The notes beneath the pieces are model-generated. The model worked only from the letters and a program-made list of their open reading frames with translations. It had not been told where the DNA came from and ran no database searches. The position numbers and the translations under genes are program-made. 64,000 nt of DNA, taken from positions 12,242 to 76,241 of the forward strand of contig JOTC01000001.1 of NCBI GenBank assembly GCA_000746705.1, read 5' to 3'. Shown piece by piece: positions 1 to 9,090 of this stretch; position 1 is the stretch's first letter, and each line of letters starts with the position of its first letter. This DNA is from Marine Group I thaumarchaeote SCGC AAA799-O18. GTDB taxonomy: Archaea; Thermoproteota; Nitrososphaeria; Nitrososphaerales; Nitrosopumilaceae.

Positions 1-184
1 AACCTCCTAATTCAACAAGTTTTAGAGACGTTTCTTTGGCTTCATCAACCGTCATACCGGAAAGTTCCGCAATTTGACTGACTGACATTTTTCCTTTCAG
101 TGTAACCAGTAAAAACACTTCAGCTTGATTTTGACTGAGCCCAATTTCAGATATTAGATCTTTCTTAATTTTTTCATAATTCAT
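1..184 (-). CDS. TrmB-like winged-helix regulator, N-terminal part
   Basis: The gene runs off the left edge; about 61 N-terminal residues are visible, starting at an ATG (reverse strand) at 184. The text MNYEKIKKDLISEIGL is followed by a helix-turn-helix with pattern LSQNQAEVFLLVTLKGKMS, typical of the TrmB/MarR-like domain at the N-terminus of archaeal sugar or general regulators. It is divergent from the membrane protein starting at 237, so the 50-bp gap holds both promoters. Effector domain and targets are outside the window. Confidence 0.6.
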   Translation of the reverse strand, partial: MNYEKIKKDLISEIGLSQNQAEVFLLVTLKGKMSVSQIAELSGMTVDEAKETSLKLVELGG

Positions 185-236
185 GATGATTATATTCAAA
201 AATACTTTATATTTGGTTAAAGAATTTTGTTTTTAG

Positions 237-698
237 TTGTCAAAATTTAGCAGAACTTCTATATCTTCAAACCAAAATTCACTGAATTTTGTAGTGCCTA
301 TTATTGTTCTTCTTTTTATAGGAGCCATTTACGTCATGTCTCAGAGAGCTGATAGTAGTTTTGCAAATTTTATTTTAATAGGAGTAGCCGCTATTACCAC
401 AATTTATTGGGTACATATTCTTAAAAAAATGGCAAAAGATCAAAAACCAAAATACAAAGTCAATGAACCAGAAGCTAAGAATTGGGTTTACGATCTAATT
501 AAGGGTGATAATCAATTTGTCTTTGTTGCTGAAGTACCTGGTCCTGATGATAGAATTATGGTGAGACTCATTGATGGTGTTTTATACGTTCGTGGTTCTG
601 GTAGTTTTTCGAAAGAAGTTGTAATTGAGAATTCTAATGAAATGCAGATAACTGACTTCAAATATAGAAATGGTGTATTAACACTTCAAATAAGCTAA
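237..698 (+). CDS. Membrane-anchored Hsp20/alpha-crystallin-like protein
   Basis: 153 residues from a TTG start. Two hydrophobic segments lie at about residues 16-35 and 43-64, followed by a soluble domain (about 78-153) that reads like an alpha-crystallin domain: FVFVAEVPGPDD, then DGVLYVRGSG and, at the very end, FKYRNGVLTLQIS, the GVLTL signature of small heat-shock proteins. The usual C-terminal IxI extension is absent. Inferred role: chaperone-like domain tethered to the cytoplasmic face of the membrane. The end overlaps the end of the convergent top6A by four bases. Family assignment is by eye. Confidence 0.6.
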   Translation: MSKFSRTSISSNQNSLNFVVPIIVLLFIGAIYVMSQRADSSFANFILIGVAAITTIYWVHILKKMAKDQKPKYKVNEPEAKNWVYDLIKGDNQFVFVAEVPGPDDRIMVRLIDGVLYVRGSGSFSKEVVIENSNEMQITDFKYRNGVLTLQIS

Positions 699-1792
699 AG
701 ACTTTTTGCTAATTCAAGTTTGTGTGGTAAATATTTGTCAGTTATATTTGTAAGACCATACTTTGAGAATGCTTCCAGTTCCGCCTTTCTTTTAATTTTT
801 AAGAATACCTCAAGTTCTTTCTTCCATATTCCTTCTTGGTATCTTGGATCTTTCTGTAGGTCATGACATCTCTTTATGTCAGACTCTGTCATTGGTATAG
901 TAGGGAGTTTGTATTTTTCAATATCAGTAGCCCAAACACCAACCCATTTTGCATCAGGAACAGTTAGCTCTCTTAAATGCGCTGCATTAGCAGAACCTGA
1001 TTTTATCACCATTGCAATATGCTCACCATATACATCACCATCTGTTAAAATAACAACAGGAAGATCCAATTCATCATGAAGTCTTTTTAATAATGTCCTA
1101 GTTGAACGAGGAGCCTGACCGCCGGTGTCGACTATAATTGCTTTAAATTTTTTGTCTACCTGTTCTTCAACAAATCTAGTAAACAAACCGCCTTTCTCAA
1201 TTGCAATTACAACTTCTGCACTTGTTTCTAATAATTCTGAAGAAGTTAAACTTGGACCTATGGCATAACCATCTGGGTGATCAGACAAATTCATTTTTTT
1301 TCCCTCATATCCAGGAACAGTATATTCTATCGTTAAATCTCCAAATACACTACTTCGTTCTTCCGGAAATACATGAAACGATTCTCTTGGTTTTGTGAGT
1401 ACTGCCTCAAGATCAACTATTATGTTATCAGATTCAGATTGATCCTCAAAGTCAATTTCAAATGCCTGAGATGAATAATACACATCTCGAAGAGTTGAAG
1501 ATTTTTTATCCTTTGTCAATCTATTAGCGAAAAATGCTAGCCATATTAATTGCGTAAATGAGCGGAGCTGTGAAGTGTTTCTTGAACTTCGGATAGCTGC
1601 ACTTGTTCCAAGTATATACTGCCGTAGTTTTTTATCATATACAATATTGCTTACTGAACGGCTAGGAATTGAAAATTTTGGAAAATCCCCTTTATCAAGA
1701 TCATCATAAATCTGTGTACCATGTTTTCTTAAAAGAGCAACCAGTGGGCTTTGCTTATTCTCTACAATTTTTTTCTTAGACTTTTTCTTCAA
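695..1792 (-). CDS. top6A: DNA topoisomerase VI subunit A
   Basis: 365 residues, the usual length for the Spo11/Top6A family. The winged-helix part contains the active-site tyrosine context RDVYYSSQAF (Tyr105/Tyr106), which forms the covalent 5'-phosphotyrosyl link to DNA. A Toprim domain follows with the acidic residue in VIAIEKGGLFTRF and the D-x-D pair in ILTDGDVYGEH that bind Mg2+. With subunit B it relaxes and decatenates DNA in an ATP-dependent type IIB reaction. The start overlaps the end of top6B by 17 bases, so the two are translated together. Confidence 0.96.
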   Translation of the reverse strand: MKKKSKKKIVENKQSPLVALLRKHGTQIYDDLDKGDFPKFSIPSRSVSNIVYDKKLRQYILGTSAAIRSSRNTSQLRSFTQLIWLAFFANRLTKDKKSSTLRDVYYSSQAFEIDFEDQSESDNIIVDLEAVLTKPRESFHVFPEERSSVFGDLTIEYTVPGYEGKKMNLSDHPDGYAIGPSLTSSELLETSAEVVIAIEKGGLFTRFVEEQVDKKFKAIIVDTGGQAPRSTRTLLKRLHDELDLPVVILTDGDVYGEHIAMVIKSGSANAAHLRELTVPDAKWVGVWATDIEKYKLPTIPMTESDIKRCHDLQKDPRYQEGIWKKELEVFLKIKRKAELEAFSKYGLTNITDKYLPHKLELAKSL

Positions 1793-3614
1793 CTATAGGT
1801 TCCTCCACAATCATTTTCTTATAATCTGGTTCTTTCTTTTTGCCAGCTAACTCTGTACAAAATTGCGCTATCAATGGAATATATTTTGAGTAAAGGTTCT
1901 TCCTCCTTATTGCAGCCTCAGCTTGCCCTCTTTTAGACATGAATGATGATAATTTTCTAGACAGGGATAGTAATGCTAGCCTTAATTCACGTTCAATTTC
2001 AGGTCTGTCCGCTACGTTTTCTTTTCCTACTGTTTTGTATGGAACTCTTGTAGAACAAATATGTGATACTATCACTAACGGTGGATCACCCTTTATCTTA
2101 TAACGTGTCCAATCAGTCTCATTCACAACCTTCAGAACTACATCACTTCCCTCATCATAAAGAAGTGGTATTCTATTAGCAAATCGATAAACTTTCATTC
2201 CATGGCTAGTAATTTTGCCTCCATATGCTATTCCCATCTCTATTATGAATGGGAATCCTGAATAAGCAGAAGCACCACGTTGTACAACTGCAAGAAAATC
2301 TGGTTCAAAGAATCTCTCCATGCCTTTTTCTAGTGGAGATTCGCCTAGTGGAGCCAAACAACTTGGATCAGGTGCCAAAAACTCATCAAATGATTGTAGT
2401 CCATCAGTAAGTTTTACAAGCTCCTGGTTTGTCATAGTACCAATCCTATGTTCAGGCTTAAACTTTGCAAATTCAGCAAACTTTAAAGCTGTGGTTGGTC
2501 CTACCCTTTGGAAACGTTTAGTCAAAAATGAAGTCAGTGTTTCTCCTTGTACTGTGTTTGCCAGTTGTTTATAGTAAAAACTTTCAGGATTCATATCAAC
2601 AGAAACAGATTGTGATTCTCCGAAGTCCCAGTAGGTTAATTTCTTGTTTGCTATATCAATTTCTTCAATGGTAGTCTTACTTAATTTTTCAAAATCCATT
2701 TTTAAAAACGACATCAAAGATATGACTATACGAATAGGTCGTGTCAAAGTTTTCCATTTTTTTTGTGCCTTATCCATTATTTCTGAGTAGCCAAGATTTT
2801 TGTTGGCTAATCCCAGCTCTTTTCTAACTTTTGAAATCATATTGTCATCAACCACTGGAATTTGATAATGAGTATCTAACAACATTCGTCTAATTGTTTC
2901 AACGTCAATTCCATGTGGATGAGGTCTGATGATTGTTGGTGAGGGTGGCATTGTTCTGATAACTTTCGTATACCTATACTTGTCACCTTTTGGATCATCA
3001 AAAGTGATTGTTGCATACGGTGTTATCAGTGAGGTTTGATACACATAATCACGTATTTTTGAACCCGCTTTTGAGTAATCACCCTCTAAACGTATACTAA
3101 GTGACAGTCCAGCTTTTGTGACTTCTTTTGTTTCATGTTTTAGTATTACGGGTTTATTCTTCTGTATATCCAACAACATTTCATACTCATCTTGAATTTT
3201 TCCATCTGTGCTGCTTCTCACGATTAAGGGCTTGTTTGTTGTAATTTGGCCGTAAAGAATTGCCATTGTAGCGCCTAACCCAAACATTCCCCTTGCCTGC
3301 TTTAAACCAAATTTTGAACCATACAAGACTGTACCAAATGCCAAAGGAACGTGTTTAGATTCAATGCCAGGACCGTTATCTTTTACACTCAAAATGTATT
3401 GTTTTGGGTCAGGTTTTTCTGCATCAACCGCCTTTATTGACATGTGAACATCAGGTAAAATTCCTTTTTCATCACATGCGTCAAGAGAATTTTCAACGAA
3501 CTCACGAACTGCAGTATAAAGCGACCTTGATGGGTTACTAAAACCTGCAAGGTCTCTATTACGATAAAAAAATTCACTTGGGGAAATTTGGCTAAAAGAC
3601 TCTTTAGAAGACAT
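1776..3614 (-). CDS. top6B: DNA topoisomerase VI subunit B
   Basis: 612 residues with a GHKL ATPase domain at the N-terminus: the Bergerat elements VREFVENSLDACDEKG (N box), VKDNGPGIE (G1) and RGMFGLGATMAILYG (G2) are all present, followed by the H2TH/transducer region with the conserved Lys context. It dimerises on ATP binding and drives strand passage through the A subunit cut. The gene sits between the KH protein (11-base overlap) and top6A (17-base overlap), forming a compact minus-strand operon that starts at the RIO kinase. Confidence 0.96.
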   Translation of the reverse strand: MSSKESFSQISPSEFFYRNRDLAGFSNPSRSLYTAVREFVENSLDACDEKGILPDVHMSIKAVDAEKPDPKQYILSVKDNGPGIESKHVPLAFGTVLYGSKFGLKQARGMFGLGATMAILYGQITTNKPLIVRSSTDGKIQDEYEMLLDIQKNKPVILKHETKEVTKAGLSLSIRLEGDYSKAGSKIRDYVYQTSLITPYATITFDDPKGDKYRYTKVIRTMPPSPTIIRPHPHGIDVETIRRMLLDTHYQIPVVDDNMISKVRKELGLANKNLGYSEIMDKAQKKWKTLTRPIRIVISLMSFLKMDFEKLSKTTIEEIDIANKKLTYWDFGESQSVSVDMNPESFYYKQLANTVQGETLTSFLTKRFQRVGPTTALKFAEFAKFKPEHRIGTMTNQELVKLTDGLQSFDEFLAPDPSCLAPLGESPLEKGMERFFEPDFLAVVQRGASAYSGFPFIIEMGIAYGGKITSHGMKVYRFANRIPLLYDEGSDVVLKVVNETDWTRYKIKGDPPLVIVSHICSTRVPYKTVGKENVADRPEIERELRLALLSLSRKLSSFMSKRGQAEAAIRRKNLYSKYIPLIAQFCTELAGKKKEPDYKKMIVEEPIVEEKV

Positions 3615-4173
3615 CCTGATTTTCCCATAATTGTAATTTTTCTAGTTTTTCACGCCGCCTTACAGCTTCTAACTTGTTATAAACAGAACCATGCATACTT
3701 CCACTTGAAAGAGATGAAATTGCATCAATGACGTTTTTTAACCTGTTGGGTGATCCGATAATGGAAACAGTTTTCCCGTAAATAGAAATTGATGTGTTAG
3801 TAAGATTTTCCATGTTTATGCGTGCTTTGCCCTTTTCTCCAATAATACGTCCTTTTATCCGTTCTATCTGATCTGTAGATTTTCCAACAAACTCTTGCAA
3901 ATTGATAACATGTAAAACATGGTCTTCCTTCAGTAGCGTCATAGCTTTGTTTGGTGAAAATCCACGACCTATAGCTGTAATAATTTCCATAGCCTTGAAT
4001 GGTTGAATATCAGTTATACTTCCAGCACTATGAATATGAATTTCGCCAGAATCACTATCAATTTCTAACGATACTGAGCATTTTTTTTCAATTTCAGATT
4101 TGATATTTCCAGACTTGCCAATTAAAACTCCTATTCGGTCTTCTGGTATTCTTATTAATTTTTCAAAGCTCAT
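3604..4173 (-). CDS. KH-domain ribosome-biogenesis protein, Dim2/Pno1-like
   Basis: 189 residues with two KH-like repeats. The first has IRIPEDRIGVLIGKSG, with the GKSG loop; the second has IKGRIIGEKGKARINME, with GEKG. This two-KH layout is that of Dim2/Pno1, which binds the 3' end of 16S/18S pre-rRNA with Nob1 and Rio kinases. Position between rio1 (11-base overlap) and top6B agrees with a small-subunit assembly role; Nob1 is encoded elsewhere in the window (48411). Dim2 function in this lineage is inferred from the family. Confidence 0.85.
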   Translation of the reverse strand: MSFEKLIRIPEDRIGVLIGKSGNIKSEIEKKCSVSLEIDSDSGEIHIHSAGSITDIQPFKAMEIITAIGRGFSPNKAMTLLKEDHVLHVINLQEFVGKSTDQIERIKGRIIGEKGKARINMENLTNTSISIYGKTVSIIGSPNRLKNVIDAISSLSSGSMHGSVYNKLEAVRRREKLEKLQLWENQDVF

Positions 4174-4954
4174 TTGTTATTCTGTTAAATACATCAATTG
4201 GATTTTCTACAGTTAGCCCCCTTTTTACAAAGAACTTTGAGATATTATTAATGTCTCTTTTAAGAAGTTCTTTGGCGTTTGGATGTTCTAAATCTATGGC
4301 TGATCCCATATCAAAGAGAATTAAGCCTTTATTAGTTTTGAAGATATTGTACTCTGAAAAGTCACAATGAACAAGATTTGCTTGTTTGTAAAGTTGCTTA
4401 ATTAAGGACATGGCTGATTTGTAGTCTTTTTCGTTAATTTGTGATTGAACAAGAGTTTTTGTTGGTACGCCTTTTTTTCCAATAAATTCCATAGCAAGTA
4501 CATTTTTTTTTACAGTTATTGGTTTTACAACTGAAATACCGTTTTCAATAGAATGAATTAGATTTTTATATTCTTTTTTTGCCCATAGATAAACCAAACT
4601 TCTTGTATTTTTTTTTATTCTAGAAAATCGAGGGTCACCTTCAATGTATATAGAGCGTTTTTTAAAACTTGAAGTTGAAGTAAGGTAAACTTTTAGTGCA
4701 ATATCATGCTTATCTGGGGACATTCCCCAAAATACTACTGATTCCTTTCCAGCACTAACAATTCCATTAACATAAGAAATTATTTTAGTACGTATCATAT
4801 CATGGAGTATCATGACAGTTGATTTATCTAATACTTCATTAACTGTTTTATTTTTTTTGAATCCATCAGATAGAAAATGTTTTTTTATTTTTGAGAAATC
4901 GTTTGCATTTAAAAACAGTTCTTCGTTTTCAAAGTTCTCAGAAAATGATGTCAT
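4163..4954 (-). CDS. rio1: RIO1-type serine protein kinase
   Basis: 263 residues. The RIO fold is visible: a glycine-poor nucleotide loop in SYVNGIVSAGKESVVFWG, Lys in IALKVYLTST, the catalytic loop LVHCDFSEYNIF (Asp and Asn), the metal-binding motif in LILFDMGSAIDLEHPNA, and the RIO1-type tail LLKRDINNISKFFVKRG. Family members act as ATPases/kinases in late 30S/40S subunit maturation. It lies upstream of the Dim2-like KH gene and just downstream of aIF1A, a common archaeal arrangement. Confidence 0.93.
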   Translation of the reverse strand: MTSFSENFENEELFLNANDFSKIKKHFLSDGFKKNKTVNEVLDKSTVMILHDMIRTKIISYVNGIVSAGKESVVFWGMSPDKHDIALKVYLTSTSSFKKRSIYIEGDPRFSRIKKNTRSLVYLWAKKEYKNLIHSIENGISVVKPITVKKNVLAMEFIGKKGVPTKTLVQSQINEKDYKSAMSLIKQLYKQANLVHCDFSEYNIFKTNKGLILFDMGSAIDLEHPNAKELLKRDINNISKFFVKRGLTVENPIDVFNRITNEL

Positions 4955-4980
4955 TTAATACCAAACAGAAGACAAAATAT

Positions 4981-5292
4981 TCAGAAATCTTTTGGGATGT
5001 GTTTATTATCTTTTAGCCAATCCACTTGGCTCAATGTAAATCGCCATATAATGTCACCCCTCTCAGTTGCTTTAAAATCCCATGGTGCTATTATAACAAT
5101 ATCATTATCACGAATCCAAATTCTTCGTTTTAGTTTTCCACGAATTCTGCCACGTCGGGTAATATCATCTGTACATTTAACTAACACTTGATCACTACCG
5201 AGTAATTTAATCACCCTTCCAAGTAGTTCTCCCTCTTCTGGTAATCTGATTTCTTTTAATGCACTTTCGTTTAAGACTTTGCGCTTACCCAC
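4981..5292 (-). CDS. eif1A: Translation initiation factor aIF1A
   Basis: 103 residues covering the S1-like OB fold of aIF1A/IF1: EGELLGRVIKLLGSDQVLVK, then RIRGKLKRRIWIRDNDIVI and APWDFKATERGDIIWRF, all diagnostic. The factor binds the ribosomal A site during initiation. It is followed by rio1 after a 26-bp gap and preceded by the DUF424 and aIF2-beta genes, so the whole block concerns translation initiation and ribosome assembly. Confidence 0.95.
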   Translation of the reverse strand: MGKRKVLNESALKEIRLPEEGELLGRVIKLLGSDQVLVKCTDDITRRGRIRGKLKRRIWIRDNDIVIIAPWDFKATERGDIIWRFTLSQVDWLKDNKHIPKDF

Positions 5293-5330
5293 GAAAGAAA
5301 CTATAAATTTTTGTATATAATTGTGGTGTT

Positions 5331-5624
5331 TTACATTTTGAAAACAATCAGAAAAGGAATTCCATCAATTTCTTTAACTCCATCTTGTGATCCTACTCCT
5401 ATACTAACCGACAGAGAAATTATCTCTTTTCCAACCATATTGATGTTATCACATTTCCTCAACAAGTTTTCTGCCTCATCTTTTTCAACTATTCTTTCTC
5501 CATAATACGACTCGCTAATTTTAATAGAAAATTTATCACGGATAAGAGTCCTACCTAACAGGTTGGAATCACAAATATTCAGCAGTTGTGTATTACTGTG
5601 ATTAATCAAACGTGCAGAAAACAT
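5331..5624 (-). CDS. DUF424 family protein
   Basis: 97 residues. The order MFSARLI...LLNICDSNLLGRTL...KISESYYGERIV...ANxLRKCDNINMVGKEIISLSVSIG matches the archaeal DUF424 family, whose genes often neighbour aIF2-beta and aIF1A. Its ATG overlaps the TAA of aIF2-beta (TAATG), which implies translational coupling. The biochemical function is unknown; a role linked to translation is inferred only from context. Confidence 0.8.
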   Translation of the reverse strand: MFSARLINHSNTQLLNICDSNLLGRTLIRDKFSIKISESYYGERIVEKDEAENLLRKCDNINMVGKEIISLSVSIGVGSQDGVKEIDGIPFLIVFKM

Positions 5625-6046
5625 TATGCATATTTGCCCTTAATAGTAGATTTTGCTCCACATGCCTCACAAATAAGAAAAGATATTCGCTTTTCCTTTT
5701 CAATTTTTGTATCTGGGCTTTTACAAGTTGGGCATTCAATGTAATCACTAACATAAATTTTGAGCAACCGCGTAAAATCATCAGGATCTCTTTTTCCAAC
5801 AAACATTGCAGAATCACCAATTCTTTCCGCGGGAACTGCAAATTCTTTTGATAAATATTGCAGTAATTTAGTAGAATCACGACGCAGCATTTTTGGAAAT
5901 TCAGCAAAATTTCGAAAGAAAGTTCTTTGACCTTCCCACATAACGTCTACAGGCGGAAGTTCAAATCTTGTATCAGTAGAATCAGAAGTTTTAGACAAGT
6001 TTTTTTCAATTCTTTTTAACAGCTTTTCATAATCACTCTTTACCAT
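5624..6046 (-). CDS. eif2B: Translation initiation factor aIF2 subunit beta
   Basis: 140 residues. The core helix-beta domain contains KMLRRDSTKLLQYLSKEFAV and a C-terminal zinc ribbon is formed by YIECPTCKSPD and LICEACGAKS (CxxC...CxxC). aIF2-beta binds aIF2-gamma and the initiator tRNA complex. It is the first gene of the minus-strand translation block; DUF424 starts inside its stop codon. Length is normal for archaea. Confidence 0.95.
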   Translation of the reverse strand: MVKSDYEKLLKRIEKNLSKTSDSTDTRFELPPVDVMWEGQRTFFRNFAEFPKMLRRDSTKLLQYLSKEFAVPAERIGDSAMFVGKRDPDDFTRLLKIYVSDYIECPTCKSPDTKIEKEKRISFLICEACGAKSTIKGKYA

Positions 6047-6100
6047 TAAGATGAAAAACTCTAGTTCCCCTATATGGATTTAAGGGAAAAAGTAAATGTA

Positions 6101-6244
6101 TTAAGGCTTACCTATACGGAAAACATTAGTTCCACATTCTGGACAAACACCTTTTACAGCTGGTCTGCCATTTTTTAGTTTAGTTTCTTGTGGGTTTTTA
6201 ATTTCCCTTTTCTCTCTACATTTTACGCAATATGCAGTTGTCAT
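6101..6244 (-). CDS. Small zinc-ribbon protein (DUF5679-like)
   Basis: 47 residues, ATG at 6244 on the reverse strand. Two CxxC pairs (AYCVKCREK and GVCPECGTN) are separated by a basic stretch KNGRPAVKG, giving a minimal zinc ribbon. This resembles the short DUF5679 proteins widespread in archaea. It lies 55 bp upstream of aIF2-beta, on the same strand. Function unknown; nucleic-acid binding is a guess. Confidence 0.75.
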   Translation of the reverse strand: MTTAYCVKCREKREIKNPQETKLKNGRPAVKGVCPECGTNVFRIGKP

Positions 6245-6469
6245 TCTAACATTTGATAAACCAAGTCGTATTTAGGAAGATGCTGTAAAAATTTTTTAAC
6301 TAGAGACTATATACACGTATGATTTTTTGGGTCGTAATTTGATCATATATAAAATATTATGGTAAAAATTGACATTCTTAGATTTATCATGCTCTAAGTA
6401 ATAATTAATTTTTTTAAATTGCTCCAAATAAAGGACTTGTTATAAATAACAAATTTTTATATTTTTTAT

Positions 6470-6967
6470 ATGGGATCGAAAAAAGGTATTGGAATAACTA
6501 TAGCTATTCTAGTTGGTGTTGTAGCAGCTAGTTTTCTGGTTTATCTGATTCCGGAGAATACTGAGATGAAATTTGTTGTATCAGATTTTGAAAAGAATCT
6601 AGATGATGTCGATGAAAGAACCTCAATGTTATCAACAGGTATTGAAAAATCATTTGATGATTTGATTAATCATAAATTATCCCCCGAAGAATACTTTATT
6701 ACTGCAGGAGTTACTCAGTCACAAGTAAATTCATTAATAATTGAACTGACTTTAAGTAATCCACCACAAGAATGGGCAGCGAGTTATAAAACTTATGCTG
6801 ATGCATTGAAAATTCTAAACGAGCAAATTAGGGAATCAGTCGTTGTTGCAAATTTGATGAAAGACGATAATAATTCAGATTCTATTAATGAAATAATTTC
6901 TAAAATTTATGAATTAAGGGCAGAGTTACTGAACCTCATTGAAAAATCAGATAATTTGAGACCGTGA
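6470..6967 (+). CDS. Hypothetical exported or membrane-tethered protein
   Basis: 165 residues. One N-terminal transmembrane or signal segment (about residues 6-27, GIGITIAILVGVVAASFLVYL) is followed by an acidic, mostly helical domain rich in Glu, Asp and Asn. No catalytic motif is recognised. The AT-rich upstream region (6245-6469) contains several TATA-like stretches and no other gene. It stands alone before the DUF373 gene. Confidence 0.7.
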   Translation: MGSKKGIGITIAILVGVVAASFLVYLIPENTEMKFVVSDFEKNLDDVDERTSMLSTGIEKSFDDLINHKLSPEEYFITAGVTQSQVNSLIIELTLSNPPQEWAASYKTYADALKILNEQIRESVVVANLMKDDNNSDSINEIISKIYELRAELLNLIEKSDNLRP

Positions 6968-7043
6968 AACACAGTCATAAATACTAGTAATAATATTCAG
7001 AATAGTGGGAAATATTAAAAACTAATTTTTGTATAATATCGTA

Positions 7044-8171
7044 ATGCCTCAAAGTAAGCTCAAAAGGGATATTGAAGCCTCGGTTGCCACCAATTTACTG
7101 GTTATTTGTGTAGACAGAGATGATGATGTAGGAAAAAAGGCTGGAATTTCAACTCCTGTGGTTGGAAGAAATGCTTGTATCGAAGCAGCTCAAAGACTGG
7201 CGCTGGAAGATCCTGAAGATGCGGACTCTAATGCAATATTTTCTGCAATAAAAACATATGAAGACTTGATTAGCGATGGTTACAAAGCTGAGGTAATTAC
7301 AGTAGCTGGTGTGGAAAGTAGAAGTGTACAAGGAGATGAAAAAATTGCTTCAGAAATCAAATCAGTATTAAAGAAATTTTCTGCAGACGGAGCTGTGATA
7401 GTTTCTGATGGTGAAGATGACGAAATGGTTATTCCTATTATTCAAAATGTAATTCCTGTTGTATCAGTACAAAGAGTGGTTATGAAAGTTAGTAGAACGA
7501 TTGAGCATTCCTATGCGTTATTTGGTAAATTCCTAAAAATGGTAGTATATGATCCAAGATATTCAAAGTTCTTTTTAGGCGTACCGGGAATTTTGTTATT
7601 GATTGGTGGAGTTGGTGCTGTTACTGGATACACAGCCGAAATTTTTGCCGTACTAGTTAGTATTCTTGGTGGTGCATTCTTGATCAGAGCATTTGATATT
7701 GATAAAGCATGGTCTAACTGGGCTAAGCCTACGCCAGAAGGATTTATTCGACTGTTTACACTAATCACTGGACTGATTTTAATAGCTGGATCAATACCTG
7801 CCGGTATAACTAGTGTTGATGTAGAAAATCTTTCTGCTGATCTAGGAATTGTTAACATTATCACTGACAATATTGTTATGGGGCAATTCGTTTCTGGCAT
7901 GATTCCATTTTTGTGGATCGGTATTGGAACAATATTTGTAGGAATTCTGTTTAACAATTGGTTAAACAGAAAATTAAGACATATCAGTGATATTCTTAGA
8001 ATAATTGTCCTAGTTTCTCTATATCCAACTGTATACCAGTTTACAAACATCCTGAGATTTGACGAAAGTTCGTTTTCCTTAATCTTACCTTTAATAGCAG
8101 GTTTTGGAGTAACAGCTGCATCTGCAACTCTCTTGATACGTAGATATAGAAAAAAGAAAGACAACCAATAA
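7044..8171 (+). CDS. DUF373 family membrane protein
   Basis: 375 residues from the ATG at 7044 (a TTG at 7029 in frame would add five). The N-terminal half is soluble with VICVDRDDDVGKKAGIST and an aspartate-rich loop VIVSDGEDDEMV; the C-terminal half (from about residue 160) carries about six hydrophobic segments. This is the layout of the archaeal DUF373 family, predicted integral membrane proteins of unknown function. It precedes uppS on the same strand by 91 bp. Confidence 0.85.
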   Translation: MPQSKLKRDIEASVATNLLVICVDRDDDVGKKAGISTPVVGRNACIEAAQRLALEDPEDADSNAIFSAIKTYEDLISDGYKAEVITVAGVESRSVQGDEKIASEIKSVLKKFSADGAVIVSDGEDDEMVIPIIQNVIPVVSVQRVVMKVSRTIEHSYALFGKFLKMVVYDPRYSKFFLGVPGILLLIGGVGAVTGYTAEIFAVLVSILGGAFLIRAFDIDKAWSNWAKPTPEGFIRLFTLITGLILIAGSIPAGITSVDVENLSADLGIVNIITDNIVMGQFVSGMIPFLWIGIGTIFVGILFNNWLNRKLRHISDILRIIVLVSLYPTVYQFTNILRFDESSFSLILPLIAGFGVTAASATLLIRRYRKKKDNQ

Positions 8172-8262
8172 TCAGAATAATAAAACTCTTTCTTTTTGAC
8201 TAGAATCTTTTTGCAATAACACATATCTGTATCTTTCTAATCTAAAATATAGAATATGGTGA

Positions 8263-9060
8263 GTGAATATTAACGGTATATTAGATATTGCATTGAATAT
8301 ATCTGGACTCTATAGATTCTATGCTAAAAGACTAGAAAAAGAAGTTGTGAATGGTGATAGACCTAACCATATAGCCATAGTGTTAGACGGCAACCGTAGA
8401 TGGGCAAAACGAAATTTGGTTATGCGAGAACATGGTCATTTTAAGGGTGCTGATACAGTTGAAGACCTTCTTGACTGGTGTGAAGAATTTGATATAAAAA
8501 TTATAACTTTGTATGTTCTGTCAGCTGAAAATCTGGATCGAAAAAATGAAGAACTTGATTATATTTATGATTTAATCAAAACGAGATTAGAGAAACTCTA
8601 CAATGATCCTAGAATTCACAAAAACGAAATGAGAGTCAAAGCAATAGGACGAATTGAACTGTTACCAGATTCGATAAAAGATGTACTATCAAGATTGGAT
8701 AATGCTACAAAGGACTACAGTAATCATTTTCTCAATATTGCGATTGCATATGGTGGTCAGAATGAACTAGTTGATGCGGTTAAAAAGATTGGCACTAAGA
8801 TAAAAGAAGGCAAACTAGATACAAATGACATTAACAAAGATATAATTGAAGAAAATTTGTATACTTCCCATCTTCCTCAACCGTCAGCTGATATGATTTT
8901 AAGAACATCTGGAGAAAAAAGAATGAGCGGATTTTTGATGTGGCAAAGCGCATATAGTGAATTGGTTTTTCTGGATATTTTTTGGCCAGAATTTAGAAAA
9001 ATTGATCTTATGCGGGCTATACGCACATTTCAGAAAAGAAAAAGACGTGTAGGAAAATAA
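8263..9060 (+). CDS. uppS: Undecaprenyl-diphosphate synthase family cis-prenyltransferase
   Basis: 265 residues from a GTG start; the nearby ATG at 8256 is out of frame. Family motifs are complete: HIAIVLDGNRRWAKR with the catalytic Asp, ITLYVLSAENL, IAIAYGGQNELVDA, and DMILRTSGEKRMSGFL. The enzyme condenses isopentenyl diphosphate onto an allylic primer to make the long polyprenyl lipid carrier for glycosylation and surface polymers, acting at the inner membrane face. Chain length cannot be read from the sequence. Confidence 0.94.
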   Translation: MNINGILDIALNISGLYRFYAKRLEKEVVNGDRPNHIAIVLDGNRRWAKRNLVMREHGHFKGADTVEDLLDWCEEFDIKIITLYVLSAENLDRKNEELDYIYDLIKTRLEKLYNDPRIHKNEMRVKAIGRIELLPDSIKDVLSRLDNATKDYSNHFLNIAIAYGGQNELVDAVKKIGTKIKEGKLDTNDINKDIIEENLYTSHLPQPSADMILRTSGEKRMSGFLMWQSAYSELVFLDIFWPEFRKIDLMRAIRTFQKRKRRVGK

Positions 9061-9090
9061 CATAATAAACTAAGACAAACTCTTCAATCC

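Noticed and set aside
1201..1398. Plus-strand frame inside top6A
   Set aside because: Shadow of a well-defined gene with no independent support.
6245..6469. Possible ncRNA in the AT-rich gap before 6470
   Set aside because: No stable stem or GC-rich segment is visible; it reads as a promoter region.
7511..8224. 237-codon open frame on the minus strand
   Set aside because: It is the antisense of the membrane half of the DUF373 gene, with no start signal or known protein similarity.
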